Of a stretch of 47,924 nucleotides of DNA, positions 30,072-41,210 are shown one piece after another. Below the pieces are notes generated by a model. The model did no database searches. It worked only from the letters and a program-made list of their open reading frames with translations, and was not told the DNA's origin. The stretch lies in contig JAUCBJ010008756.1 of the NCBI GenBank assembly GCA_032718475.1, forward strand, positions 1 through 47,924. Reading direction: 5' to 3'. Source of the DNA: Nemertoderma westbladi. Its lineage: Eukaryota; Xenacoelomorpha; Nemertodermatida; Nemertodermatidae. Within the stretch, counting starts at the first letter, position 1; each line of letters opens with the position of its first letter. The translations under genes and the position numbers were made by a program.

Positions 30072-31152
30072 CATGTACAGCATTGCAGGTACAGCATTGT
30101 ATGTACAGCATATTATGTACAGCATTGTATGTATAGCATAGTATGTACAGCATTGTATGTGCAGCATTGTATGTACAGCATTGTATGTACAGCATTGTAT
30201 GTACACTGTGCAGCATTGTATGTACAACATTGTATGTATTTAGCATTGTATGTACATCATTGTATGTACAGCATTGTATGTACACTGTGCATCATTGTAT
30301 GTACACCATTGTATGTATTTAGCATTGTATTACATCATTGTATGTACAGCATTGCATGTACAGCATTGTATTTATTTAGCATTGTATGTACAGCATTATA
30401 TGTACAGCATTGTTTGTACACCATTGTATGGACATCATTGTATGTACAAAATTGTATGTACAGCATTGCATGTACAGCATTGTATGAACAGCATTGAATG
30501 TGCAACATTGTATATACAGCATTGTATTACAGCATTGTATGTACAGCATTGTTTGTACAGTATTGTATGTACACTGTACAACATTGTATGTATTTAGCAT
30601 TGTATGTATTTAGCATTGTATGTACAGCATTGTATGTACAGCATTTTATGTACAGCATTGTATGTGCAGCATTGTATGTGCAACCTTGTATATACAGCAT
30701 TGAATATACAGCATTGCATGTATTTAGCATTGTATGTACAGCATTGTATGTACACTGTACAACATTGTATGTATTTAGCATTGTATGTACAGCATTGTAT
30801 GTACAGCATTGTATGTACAGCATTGCATGTGCAGCATTGTATGTGCAGCATTGTATATACAGTATTCTATGTACAGCATTGTATGTACAACATTGTATGT
30901 ACAGCATTGTATGTAGAGCATTGTATGTGCAGCATTGTATGTGCAACATTGTATATACAGCATTGAATGTACAGCATTGTATGTACACTGTACAGCATTG
31001 CATGTACACTGTACAGCATTGCATGTACACTGTACAGCTTTGCATGTACACTGTACAGAATTGCATGTACACCATTGTATGTATTTAGCATTGTATGTAA
31101 AGCATTGTATGTACAGAAATGTATGTACAGCGTTGTATGTACAACATTGTTT
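30072..31152 (+). repeat. 14-bp minisatellite (ATTGTATGTACAGC), ~1.08 kb
   Basis: About 75 units of ATTGTATGTACAGC with recurring variants: GCAGC, TATTTAGC, ACACC and longer TGTACACTGTACA joints. Since 14 is not a multiple of three, each frame reads as a 14-residue repeat; the long frames on both strands are by-products. Variant units recur in groups, suggesting higher-order duplication. Confidence 0.95.
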
Positions 31153-31400
31153 CATTTTAGATTTCACCTTCAAATTTATTTTATAAGCGTTTTAAAAAGT
31201 ATCTTTTGCGAGATTTCACCCCTTGTTGTACCCATTAATGTAGCCCATTAGTGAGGTTTCCGGCGACAACAGAAAACTGAACAGTAAACGCGGCCGTCCC
31301 GAGAAGGTTGCAGTCATAGTAGCTACTAACTGGTATGGTTGGTACTTGCGTATTACAAGTGGTTAAACGCCCTACACCCGATTCCACCTGCGAGTTTCCT
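31153..31400. other. Spacer between two minisatellite arrays
   Basis: Short unique sequence; nothing recognised. Confidence 0.3.
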
Positions 31401-32660
31401 GGCTAATAATGCATCCCAGGCCACCGAGCTGCTCACTCCCACATCCCTCCACAACGAGATGCTCACTCCTACCACCCAGGCCGCTGAGCTGTTTGGTCAC
31501 TCCAACCGCCCAGGCCGCTGAGCTGTTAACTCCCATCGCCCAGGCCGCTGAGCTGCTCACTCCCGCCTCCCGGGCCACCGAGCTGCTCACTCCCGCCTCT
31601 CAGGCCGCTGAGCTGCTCACTCCCACCTCCCAGGCCTCTGAGCTGCTCACTCCCGCCTCCCAAGCCGCTGAGCTGCTCACTCCCGCTTCCCAAGCCGCTG
31701 AGCTACTCACTTCCACCTCCCAAGCCGCTGAGCTGCTCACTACCGCCTCTTAGGCCACCAAGCTGCTCACTCCCACCTCCCAGGCCTCTGAGCTGCTCAC
31801 TCCCGCCTCCCAGGCTACCAAGCTGCTCACTCCCACCTCCCAGGCCTCTGAGCTGCTCACTCCCGCCTCCCAAGCCGCTGAGCTGCTCACTTCCACCTCC
31901 CAGGCCTCTGAGCTGCTCACTCCCGCCTCCCAGACTACCAAGCTGCTCTCTCCCGCCTCCCAAGCCGCTGAGCTCCTCACTTCCATCTCCCAAGCCGCTG
32001 AGCTGCTCACTACCGCCTCTTAGGCCACCAAGCTGCTCACTCCCGCCTCCCAGGCCGCTGAACTGCTCACTACCGCCTCTTAGGCCACCAAGCTGCTCAC
32101 TCCCACCTCCCAGGCGTCTGAGCTGCTGACTCCCGCCTCCCAAGCCGCTGAGCTGCTAACTACCGCCTCTTAGGCCACCAAGCTGCTCACTCCCAACGCC
32201 CAGGCCTCTGAGCTGCTCACTTCCGCCTCCCAGGCTACCAAGCTGCTCACTCCCACCTCCCAGGCCTCTGAAATGCTCACTCCCGCCTCCCAAGCCGCTG
32301 AGCTGCTCACTTCCACCTCCCAGGCCGCTGAATTTCTCTCTCACTACCGCCTCTCAGGCCACCGAGCTGCTCACTCCCGCCTCCCAGGCCGCTGAACTGC
32401 TCATCACTCCCGCCTCCCAGGCTACCAAGCTGCTCACTCCCGCCTCCCAGGCTACGAGGCTGCTCACTCCCGCCTCCCAGGCTACCAAGCTGCTCACTCT
32501 CGCCTCCCAGGCTACCAAGCTGCTCACTCCCACCTCTCACGCCGCCGAGCTGTTCACTCCCGCCTCCTAGGCCATGGAGCTGCTCAATCCCACCTCCCTG
32601 TATGCCGAGCTGCTCACTCCCTCCTCACTGTATGCCGAGCCGCTCACTCCAGGTCTGTCA
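31401..32660 (+). repeat. 30-bp GC-rich minisatellite, ~1.26 kb
   Basis: About 42 units of CTCACTCCCGCCTCCCAGGC followed by CGCTGAGCTG. Variants (CTACCAAGCTG, CTCTGAGCTG, TAGGCCACCAAG) alternate in 60- and 90-bp higher-order patterns. Plus strand reads LTPASQAAEL decapeptides until TAG variants; minus strand reads GGGSEQLSGL with only a few breaks. No flanking coding or splice evidence supports a gene. Confidence 0.95.
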
Positions 32661-32829
32661 AGGATGCTCAAATGTCTACAATATGAACGAATCTTTAAAC
32701 AATATCAAGCCTTCGTCTGCAATCGCCTCAGAATGATCACCATAAGGTTTTGATGAGTTACTATTCAAGCCAGATAAGGAACCTTTAATGAGGATAATCT
32801 GACACCGCCCCTATGGAATGGACCTTCAG

Positions 32830-33262
32830 ATACGTAAGGAGAAGGCATGGGCAGCGTTAAATAGTCTATCCAGGATTTGGAAGTCCCATAGAATAAAACG
32901 GAACAGAAACGGTTCGATTATTTATGGCAGCAGTAGTACCAGTACTCTTATATGGTAGTCCATGCTCTAACTGCAGAGGATTCCAAATCTCTGGATGGCA
33001 CTTTCACCGTGAGGACCAGCCATTGCATAATCTAGTGCTTTGCTGCCCTCATGGAGTGAATATGCATGGTGGACAGCCCATGACTTTCTTGAGACGCATC
33101 TTAACGGACACTGGTCTTGAAGATGCGGATGATCTAGCAATTGCCATGGGTGATAGGGAGTTTTGGTGGCGCAACTTTGTCGACAAGCCGGCACAGCATT
33201 CTTAATATATATGTAATATATATAATGCAGCTGCAATGCAGCATGCCAATCGTAGTAGTACA
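32830..33262 (+). pseudogene. LINE-A fragment, plus strand, with internal deletions
   Basis: Reads RKEKAWAALNSLSRIWKS-like sequence, VPVLLYGSPC, then after a deletion HREDQPLHNLVL, GVNMHGGQPMTFLRRIL and DKPAQHS with a stop at 33203. A degenerated TAG tail (CGTAGTAGTA) lies at 33251. Orientation is opposite to most other copies. Confidence 0.75.
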
Positions 33263-34277
33263 TAGAAGGGTAACTTCGACCATAATGACCACAGTGGATG
33301 ACACTCTATACATTCTGACTGACAGTCTATATGCTAACTGAAAGATTGCATCAGACTTCACTCTCTCTGGTTATAAATGCTACAATTCAGAGGCTGTGCT
33401 GCCAGACTATGACAGACCAATCGGAGGAATCTCAAGGAATCTCAATCGCCATTAATCTCCGGCATAACATGAAACAGAAATCCCTTTACTCGACTAACAA
33501 TATAGTCGCCATGCCATGCAGTCCCTGGATGCTAATATGCGCCTACTTCCAACCACAAATGGACGTGTTTGATATATTAATGGAACTCCTTCACTGCATA
33601 ATTGCAGTAAAGGTAAAGAGCAGCACTCCCATTGATTCCAGTTTGTAAAAATGTAATATTCTATAGTACATAATATTTCCTTAAAATATTTTCCGAATTT
33701 TCCGAAATTCTCGAAGAAACCATCACTTTATTTACCCTAATGCTCCAGCCCTTGGCCAACTAGTACTTGAGTTCTAATATTACAAAATCAGTATCATTCT
33801 TATCTATGAAACATCGATTATCATCTGTGAAATTAACATCTGGCATAAATCAGCAATAATCTATGAAAGGAAAATATGGAAAGGCAAAATCCAATACCTC
33901 CGAACACACTATTTTTGCTAATATTAGTGCAATTATATTTTAAAAAATGTAAATAATCCCTATTCATTCCCAATTTGTTTTCGATACAGGGATTTCACTA
34001 TAAAATGAAAAGATATTGTAATGGGGGCCACAACGTTCTGGATCCTAAATCAAACATCCTAAAAATAATAATGGCATGCATGTTAATAATTTTTCCGTTG
34101 TAGTTATGAAAATGTTGTTATTCAAAGCTCAGATCTAATCTACATTTTTGGAAAATGACATTTTTTTGTCTAGTCTAGTTTACGTTATTTGTTTAATGAC
34201 GTTAATTATGATTTACTTTCATGTCATTAAAATATCTAAATATTATATTGGCAGTTACATATATATCTCTTCTACAG
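33263..34277. other. AT-rich intron end
   Basis: No coding sequence recognised. The last bases, ATCTCTTCTACAG, form a strong pyrimidine-rich splice acceptor for the proposed final GPCR exon. Confidence 0.4.
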
Positions 34278-34358
34278 GAGATGACAACAATCACCAAAGT
34301 CCATCGGACATCGGAGCAACGGACGCCATTACGGACCAGTAATCCGCTCCTACATTAG
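34278..34358 (+). CDS. Proposed last exon of the GPCR gene
   Basis: Follows TATATCTCTTCTACAG. Read in phase 0, the phase in which the exon at 14263-14456 ends, it encodes 26 residues (from EMTTITKVHRTSEQ to NPLLH) and a TAG at 34356. The peptide is rich in Thr/Ser and basic residues, as GPCR cytoplasmic tails often are. The join is inferred from phase, splice signals and strand only; a 20-residue frame in another phase is also open. It would make an intron of about 19.8 kb filled with repeats. A polyadenylation hexamer lies 200 bp downstream. Confidence 0.45.
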   Translation, partial: EMTTITKVHRTSEQRTPLRTSNPLLH

Positions 34359-34560
34359 TCAACAGAATGCATTTCCTTTCAGCAACATAATTCACAACTA
34401 TTTATGTTCAATGTGTAAGATAAACCATACCTGGAATTGTTATAGTAATTACAATGGCATTTCCGAAATCGGTTTTACCAGGAAAGACTTCAAATTAGCA
34501 CTTAATTTGATTCAAATTCTAATGCTAATTCTTTCATTTCAATGTAATTTACACGCACTT

Positions 34561-34566
34561 AATAAA
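34561..34566 (+). terminator. Possible polyadenylation signal
   Basis: AATAAA about 200 bp after the proposed GPCR stop codon, followed by a GT/T-rich stretch (TGTTTTCTTTCGGGTGG). Short motif, weak alone. Confidence 0.35.
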
Positions 34567-34996
34567 TGTTTTCTTTCGGGTGGAGTAGTTTAAGAAGGCT
34601 AATCACAACTTGTGTCCTTTGACAGAGTCGCTGACAATAATGATTAGATATCTTTATGAATTTAATAGATTTTTGAAAGATTCTGTAATAATGTAATAGT
34701 ATAATTAATGTGCAAATTATATTAGTCAACATATGTATATACTGTAGTCTTAATGTGTTTGTACAACTGTTAGATACCGTTAGTAGTATAAGTTGTGCAG
34801 TAAGGAATTTTCTGACGGCATACATTAACGTGGGCAGTTTGTACTCTCTATATACTGTAGTGATCTGTTGGATCCATGAAGATATAGACGAAATGTAAAG
34901 AAATTTTTTTTGACTTATTTTTTTACCATTTGGCAACTTTTGTGCACCGGTAGAACAATGAAATCGAAAAAAAGTAAAAAACGCACCGCCCTACTT
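34567..34996. other. AT-rich intergenic stretch
   Basis: No gene seen. Confidence 0.3.
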
Positions 34997-36060
34997 AACA
35001 TACTACTACTACTAGTATCGGCATGCTGCGTTGCAGCTGCATTTTTAAGAATACTGTGCCGGCTTGTCGACAAAATTGCGCCGCCACAACTTCCTATCAC
35101 CCATGACATTTGCTAGATCATCCGCATCTTCAAGGCCAGTGTCCTTTAAGATGCGTCTCAAGAAAGTCATGGGCTGTCCACCATGCTTATTCACTCCATG
35201 AGGCTGCCAAAGTACAAGATTATGCTGGTTATTTCCGATTAATTCTCTGTGACTTCCAAATCCTGGAAAGCCTATTCAAGGTTACCCATGCCTTTCCCTT
35301 ACGTATTCGAAGGTCCTCACCTGACTTCCGGATCCATGATCCCAGGTAACAGAAGTCGTCCACATGCTCAAGCATGCCATCCTTTGAGCTTATGCTCATC
35401 CGATCAGAGATTTGCTGAGAACTTTCAAAGTTAACTGTCAAAATTTTGGTCTTTCTGGAGTTAATAAAAAGACCAACACTAGAAGCAGCATGTTCTAATG
35501 AGCTGAGGAGCCGTTGGGCTCCCTCTAGTGATTCTGAGAGTACTCCTAAGTCATCAGCAAAGTCTAGATCAGTTAGGTACTTGGCAGGATTTCCTCGACT
35601 TCTGGAGCCAGTAGGTGAAGTTATCATCACCCCATCATCATTATGATGATCTAATGACATGCGTAGAACATAGTCAACCACAATTATGAACAAGAATGGC
35701 GCAATTGTGTCTCCTTGGAGGACTCCCCATAATACTTCAGATGGTTCTGTGTCACCATCAACAGTAGACATAAATGTTGTCGAACCATCGTATACTGATC
35801 TGATTGCTGCAATAATTTTATCAGGAATCCCATATAATGAAAGTATGCTGAACATATGTGAGCGAGAGACTGAATTAAAGGCATTGAAGAAGTCAACAAA
35901 GATAACAGCCAGATGCCTGTCTTTCTTTTTAGATAACTATTCAATTATCCTTCTAAGTGCCAAAATGGGCTCCATGGTTCCACGATCATTACGGAACCCA
36001 TTCTGATTTCCACGGAGCAGTCTCTCAATGGGATCCCTGATGCGATCCCTGAACATACTA
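34997..36060 (-). mobile_element. 5'-truncated LINE-A copy with 9-bp target duplication
   Basis: Flanked by AACATACTA at 34997-35005 and 36052-36060. It has a (TAG)n tail, C-terminal coding with a ~290-bp deletion near 35226, and an open RT part (208 codons, 35229-35855) carrying GVLQGDTIAPFLF and FADDLGVL. It is truncated upstream of the first RT blocks. High similarity to the full-length copy suggests a fairly recent insertion. Confidence 0.85.
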
Positions 36061-36879
36061 TAGGCCATGCTGGGAGAGATAGTGTAGGTGATAGGGTAGC
36101 GCGAATACCGGGATTAAACCCGGAGGTCGCGGCATACATACTGGTGAGTAGGCAGGAATCTGCTAGGCCCATACCGGTACCTGCACACCAGTATGACTAT
36201 AATATGCAGGGATATAATATATACCCAGGGGAGGGGGGGGGGGAGGGGGGGGGGGGGGTATTGCAGATAAGGGACCGTCCAATTATGACGTCAGCACTTT
36301 TGGGGGGGTTGGCAAAATCTGATGACGTGCTGATGAGGGGAGGGGAGGGGGTCATCCAAAATCTGACGTCAGCATGTTCATTTATAGGTGCTAGAAGAGA
36401 TAAAGCAGAAGAGTAAATAGCTTGCCTATTTTAATTGTTCGAAGCCCCGGAAGGCCCGTAGCACGACCTTCTGTTTCAGTTACCAGTCACCTTGTTTCAG
36501 TGATTAGGACGCGTGCTACTGGGGTACTGCGGTACTGGGGTTCGCCTGAAAATGAAACATTAATCCTACGCTAATGATTGTTGGAGACTGCAGTACCGGC
36601 TGATTGAATAACTATTATTATATTCTAATATTAATTAATAATTTACTATAATTATATAATTCATAATTTGATTAAAAATAATAATTGAATGATTTGAATG
36701 GGATAATCTTTTAGGCTCGTTAAGCCAAGGAATGCCTGTTCACCACCATGGATGATCTTCCACAGTAAACCCTTCCACTCTGTTTCCCAAGTTGCCTTGG
36801 TTCCCATTTATCGACCACTGAAGGATGAAAGCCGGGGTTGGGCTAATATAGCAATGAGATTTTAACTAAAAATCTCACA
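36061..36879. other. Stretch without recognised genes
   Basis: It holds the G-tract at 36228-36258 and a conserved-looking repeat near 36720-36890 (CCAAGTTGCCTTGGTTCCCATTTATCGACC region), of a type seen as dispersed repeats in animal genomes; class unknown. A GTTTAATCCCGG-like B box on the minus strand near 36110 hints at a SINE scrap. Confidence 0.3.
36228..36258 (+). repeat. Poly-G tract
   Basis: Runs of G broken only by two A, G-quadruplex-prone; mirror of the poly-C tracts elsewhere. Confidence 0.9.
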
Positions 36880-38373
36880 CAGGCGGAGTGCCTTAAATAT
36901 CTACAAGTCTATAAGGGGGGCCAGCCTACAACATCGTGAGGCAATACCAAGGAATTGAAGGAGGATTTACAACGGTGTGGAGAGCCTTGGATAGGGAATT
37001 TGGCCATCCTGTGAAGATTATCCGACAAACCTTAGGGGGAATAACATTAGGCGGATTCGCAGACAACCCTGTTAGTATCAAAATCTTTGCTAACAAAGTA
37101 GAAAAGGCGTTGATAGTGTTGAAGACGCTAGAAGCACCATACAAACTTAATGCTTCAAGTAACATCACAAGCATAGCGCAGGCACTACCGATATGGTTGA
37201 AGAATAAATGGAGGGAGATCGCTTTCTCCATTCGAGAAAAGAAGGGTGTGGAGCCGGGGTTGGAAGAGATGTCGAACTTCCTTAACTACAAAGCCGAGTT
37301 GATAACGGATCCAGTGCACAGCGAGGAGAGTCTGTGCAAGGTACCGAAAGCGGAATATAGCCGACCTAAACTGGAACACAGTGCTGCAGATGCACTTCCG
37401 AGAGTGAGGCAATCGTTGCCATATGCAACCATCGTGGGGACTTCTAGTCCACAGAACAACCGTGGTGGCTATGGAGGAAACAACACCCCTGATGTAGGTA
37501 TATGCAACCAAAACATCAAACCATTCAAGTCGGACCTGGACGAAATATGCGAGAGGCTATTAAGAGTGCGTTATAATCCAAACTACAGGTGTCAGCTACA
37601 TAGAAAGCATGTGCATATATGGGAGCCGATGCATAAGACCATCGATTGCGACCAGTGGCAGGCACTGCTGAAAGAAGATCGATTAGCCTATACAGGGAGA
37701 TTTGGGTTATGCCATTTGGGTTATGTGGGAGGACATAAGAACGAGAGGTGTCGAGAGAACCCACCTAAGTACACCGAGACTGATGAAAATGGAGGCCAGA
37801 CGATGGCGAAGAGCACCATGGGAGCAAGGAGGAAGGGAACAGTACTACTCGGAGTAGTGCCAGTGAGAATAATTGGAGAAAACGGGCTATCGGTTACAAC
37901 ACTAATGTTGGTCGATAGTGGAGCAGCATTCACGCTTACGGAGAGTTGGGTGGCGAGAAGATAGGGTTGGAGACCAGGCCAAGTAAGATGGCGGTGACCA
38001 TGATATCGAGCAAAAACGAGGTCATGAATATGAGGACGGGATGGTGTGAAATTGGAGAAATAACACCAGGGTGCGACTATGGGGCTACCATTGAACCCAT
38101 CCAAATTATAGAGTCAATCAACATCAACGCCAGGCGACCTACAAAGATTGAGACCGAGCAATACCAGTATCTGGACGGCATCGACTTCTCCGTACCCGAA
38201 CTAGATGTCCCGAAAGTGTCTTTCATCGTTGGCATGAACTGTCCAATGGCCCATGAGAGGTTGCAAACCATCTTCGGCGACGATAAAGAGCGAGACCCGG
38301 TGGCCATTCTCACGCCATTCGGATGGACGCTCAGTGGCCCAATAAAGACGAGGATCCCTTTTAGCGTGTCCTA
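36880..38373 (+). pseudogene. BEL/Pao gag-protease remnant
   Basis: Gag-like QYQGIEGGFTTVWRALDREF and ALPIWLKNKWREIAF (DUF1759/Pao Gag style) open 342 codons from 36936, with an upstream frameshifted start near 36880. A knuckle-like CHLGYVGGHKNERC keeps the GH..C but has Gly for the second Cys. LMLVDSGAAFTLTESW is an aspartic protease active site (DSGA). After a shift near 37960 the frame goes on with IIVGMNCP-like FIVGMNCPMAHERLQ and LTPFGWTLSGPI, the conserved end of the BEL protease region. RT, RNase H, integrase and LTRs are absent, so this is a fragment. Confidence 0.8.
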
Positions 38374-38412
38374 ATCCTCAGGATGCATGCTGTTCAGTAC
38401 CGTTGAGGACAT

Positions 38413-38616
38413 AAAGCAGAAGCCAAAGACGGGCGATGGGGAGGTCCCATATGGGAAGCAGCCCGAGCAGAAGCAAAAGACGGGCGATGGGGAGGTCCCA
38501 TATGGGAAGCGGCCTGAGCAGAAGTCAAGGACGGGCGATGGGGAGGTCCCATATGGGAAGCGGCCCGAGCAGAAGTCAAGGACGGGCGATGGGGAGGTCC
38601 CATATGAGAAATGGCC
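38413..38616 (+). repeat. 51-bp in-frame repeat (17 residues, four copies)
   Basis: GACGGGCGATGGGGAGGTCC recurs at 51-bp steps (38429, 38480, 38531, 38582). One frame reads GDGEVPYGKRPEQKSRT four times. Placed at the start of the NeSL-like remnant. Confidence 0.9.
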
Positions 38617-40531
38617 CAGGGAAGGATATCAGGAGTCGGGGCTGAATGTCCCCATCCCCAACATTACAGTAGATCCACCCTTGCCAAGGAGACAATACAA
38701 CTCCCACCAATGCGGAGTCTATGTCTGCTGCTTCGCTAAGGTGTGCATAGAGGGAGGAGGTTCAAACGGGGCATCAATGACTCCATCATCCAGGCGTTTC
38801 GGGAGCGCCTTTTCAAGAAATAGAGTCGTCAGTGTTATGCATAGGAACCACCCCAAGTTCATCCCCCCTTCCAGAGGGGGAATCACTGCGAGTCTCAGAG
38901 ATCCCCGCTACTCCAAGCATCACAGAAGCCTCTGCGTCATGTCCTGAGGTACCACACCCGCATTGCCCAGAGTGCCAGAAATGAGTTTATGTGAACTCAA
39001 ATTGTCTCCTCCGAGTCCATGGGCCATTCAATTCCAGGTGTCCAGGGGGGTGGGGGGGGGGGGGAGAAACCAGCCCTCAGTTCCTCACCTACCTCTTTGT
39101 CTCAGCAGATCAACCCATCAGCCCCCATTACCAATCCAAAGGAGGTGCTTGACCAACTACTCGGTTGTCATACAAAACAGCTGAAACACGTCCCGAAGTG
39201 TGTGAGAAACAACCTTGCGGAGCTTCTATCGGACACCCTGTCCTCCATAGCCACTAAGCCATCAGGTGTCGGGGGTTGGGTCCAGTTGCATCAGGTAGGC
39301 CACAAATGTATACCCACCCCACCCAGGTGTGGAAAACGCCACCAGCGTTCCCTTGCCTCGCAGGTCAATAAGAGGATCCAAACATTTTGGAATGACCCAC
39401 ATAACCCATCGCTCACCCAGCCTCACCCACCACCACGTAGGAACAAACACCCACAGGTAGACACCCCCTGACTCGCCACGGCTGTCGCTGAGAAAATTGA
39501 GGATGGGGACATGAAAGGGGCTATCAGAAACGCCTCCTCCAAGGACTCCTTAGCCCAAACACAAAGGAGACCCATGACTCACTACGCCTCAAACACCCAA
39601 GCTGTCCGGTGGATAGACGTGTACCAGCACCTCCCATCATGGTCTATGCCAACACATGCACCCCACCAGTTGTCCGTGAGCTGCACCTCTCATTCCCCAA
39701 CGGCAGTGCAGGAGGCCCAGATGGTATTCGGCCACAAGTCTTTGAAGAACTAATAGGACCAACAAATGGTGATGCAGAGACACGGTTAGTCGCTAGCCTA
39801 TGCCTCTTCATTGACATCATAATCTCTGGTGAGGTTCCTCAGTGCGTGAGGCCAATTTTTTTTTGGTGCGTACCTGTTCACCTTCACCAAAGGGTTCAGG
39901 ATGAATTCGCCCCATAGCTGTCGGATTGACCCTGCGCCATTTAACTGCGAAGTTCACCGGCACATTAGTAAAGAGCGAGTGGATGAATTCGTACAGTCTG
40001 CATGGTTTATCCTGCAAGCGTAGTGCAGGCCGAGATCCCAGACATACCATGGTCAATGACATAATTAAAAGATATCTGGCCAACAGTGGAGTCCCCTCCC
40101 ATTTGGAGCCACCTGGGCTCTGTAGAGACGGGAGCAGTAAACGGGTGGATGGTGTTACCCTTGTCATGTGGAGTCATGGTCGCCTTCTCGTCTGGGATGC
40201 CACCATGAGGGGACCCGCTTGCACCCAGTCACCACGCTACAAGCCAGTCCACTGGCGGACGAGTGGCAGCTGAGGCAGAGGCAGCCAAATCCAAAAAAGA
40301 CGAGGAGCTTGTGAAAATGGGCTATATATTTCACCCGGTGGCCTTTGAAACGTTTGGACAGCTCGGCCCGAAACCACCAGCTTCCTCAAGGGCCAGAGGA
40401 TCCACGCCGTTACCATGGAGCCCAGGTCTCACGGATTCCTCCAACGGATTGTGAAACTATTCGGGAATGCCGCCTCCATACTGGGGACCATAGACTCTTT
40501 CTCTGCAGGCCTCTACGACATTATCGAGTAA
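38617..40531 (+). pseudogene. NeSL-like LINE remnant: Ulp1-type protease motif, RT start, restriction-like endonuclease end
   Basis: Pieces in order over three frames. YNSHQCGVYVCCFAKV resembles the Cys-box of Ulp1/SENP proteases (N/D before CG replaced by Gln). HPHCPEC is a zinc-finger scrap. QLLGCHTKQLKHVPKCVRNN and LSFPNGSAGGPDGIRPQVFE with CVRPIFF mark the RT N-terminal region. IRPIAVG-like and LTLRHLTAKFTGTLV follow. The RT core with YADD is missing. EPPGLCRDGSSKRVDGVTL and GRLLVWDATMR, with downstream VAAEAEAAKSKK and FHPVAFETFGQLGP, fit the restriction-like endonuclease of NeSL/R2-group elements (Pro of the PD pair is Val). Stop at 40529. Confidence 0.6.
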
Positions 40532-41044
40532 TTAATTATTCGTATTTTATTTATTTTTTATCCCGCATCTTTTTTATTTTTATCTCTATTTGTTTGTTTA
40601 TATCCTTTTTGGTTAATATATTTCACTTTATTACTTTTAATCACAACCCACCTCATTCTATTTTAGTTAGTCAATTATATATTTCATATATTCATATATT
40701 TCTTTATAAATGCTAATTTTTACTCATTACTACATTTTACATTTCAATCAATTTACTTAGGTTAATTTACAATAAGTTAGAGTAAATATATTTATTGTAA
40801 GTATATTCTGTCGTCAATGGTGTCATTAGTGTTCTCTCTTATATATAATGATAAATTTAATTATTGATTATAATTCCAAACTGAATAAATATGATATAGA
40901 TTATAATGAAGTTAAAAGTGAAGGACCGCACTTAGCTCTAGCCACTAACCAGATTAGGAGGGAACTATTTAATTTCGGCTGGATTCAGCATGTTAGTAGA
41001 AGAATGAGAATACCTGACCTGATCTTGACGTAAGTCCAGTGCGG
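40532..41044. other. T/A-rich stretch, no gene seen
   Basis: Downstream of the NeSL-like remnant; 3' UTR or flank. Confidence 0.3.
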
Positions 41045-41210
41045 TCCGCCCAGAAATATACTCCCCAGAGGAAACTCCGTATTCATTTAGCTACCATTGT
41101 GCCGAAACGAAAAACTGCCTTGGCCCCCATGCGGGGGTTGAACCTACAGTATGACCTCCGAGAGATGTGAATTCAATGCAACCACAACACCAATGTGGGC
41201 CCTACCTAAC
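41045..41210 (-). mobile_element. tRNA-derived SINE
   Basis: On the minus strand an A-box-like TTGGTGTTGTGGTTG (complement near 41180-41195) and B box GGTTCAACCCCC (complement 41134-41145). The body contains TTTCCTCTGGGGAGTATA, shared with the SINE at 29351-29640. Confidence 0.65.

Noticed and set aside
30129-31186. Long open frames on both strands (up to ~196 codons) in the 14-bp array
   Set aside because: They are translations of a tandem repeat whose unit lacks stops in all frames; no start context, splice or domain support.
31372-32540. Decapeptide-repeat proteins on either strand of the 30-bp array
   Set aside because: Frames break at unit variants (TAG, shifts) and nothing coding flanks them. 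Kept only as a low-interest observation.
30072-32660. CRISPR-like array
   Set aside because: Head-to-tail units without unique spacers in eukaryotic DNA: minisatellites.
34148-34342. Plus-strand frame with a hydrophobic start running into the 34278 exon
   Set aside because: The hydrophobic part is AT-rich intron sequence upstream of a strong acceptor; phase 0 from the GPCR exon favours a different reading of the exon.
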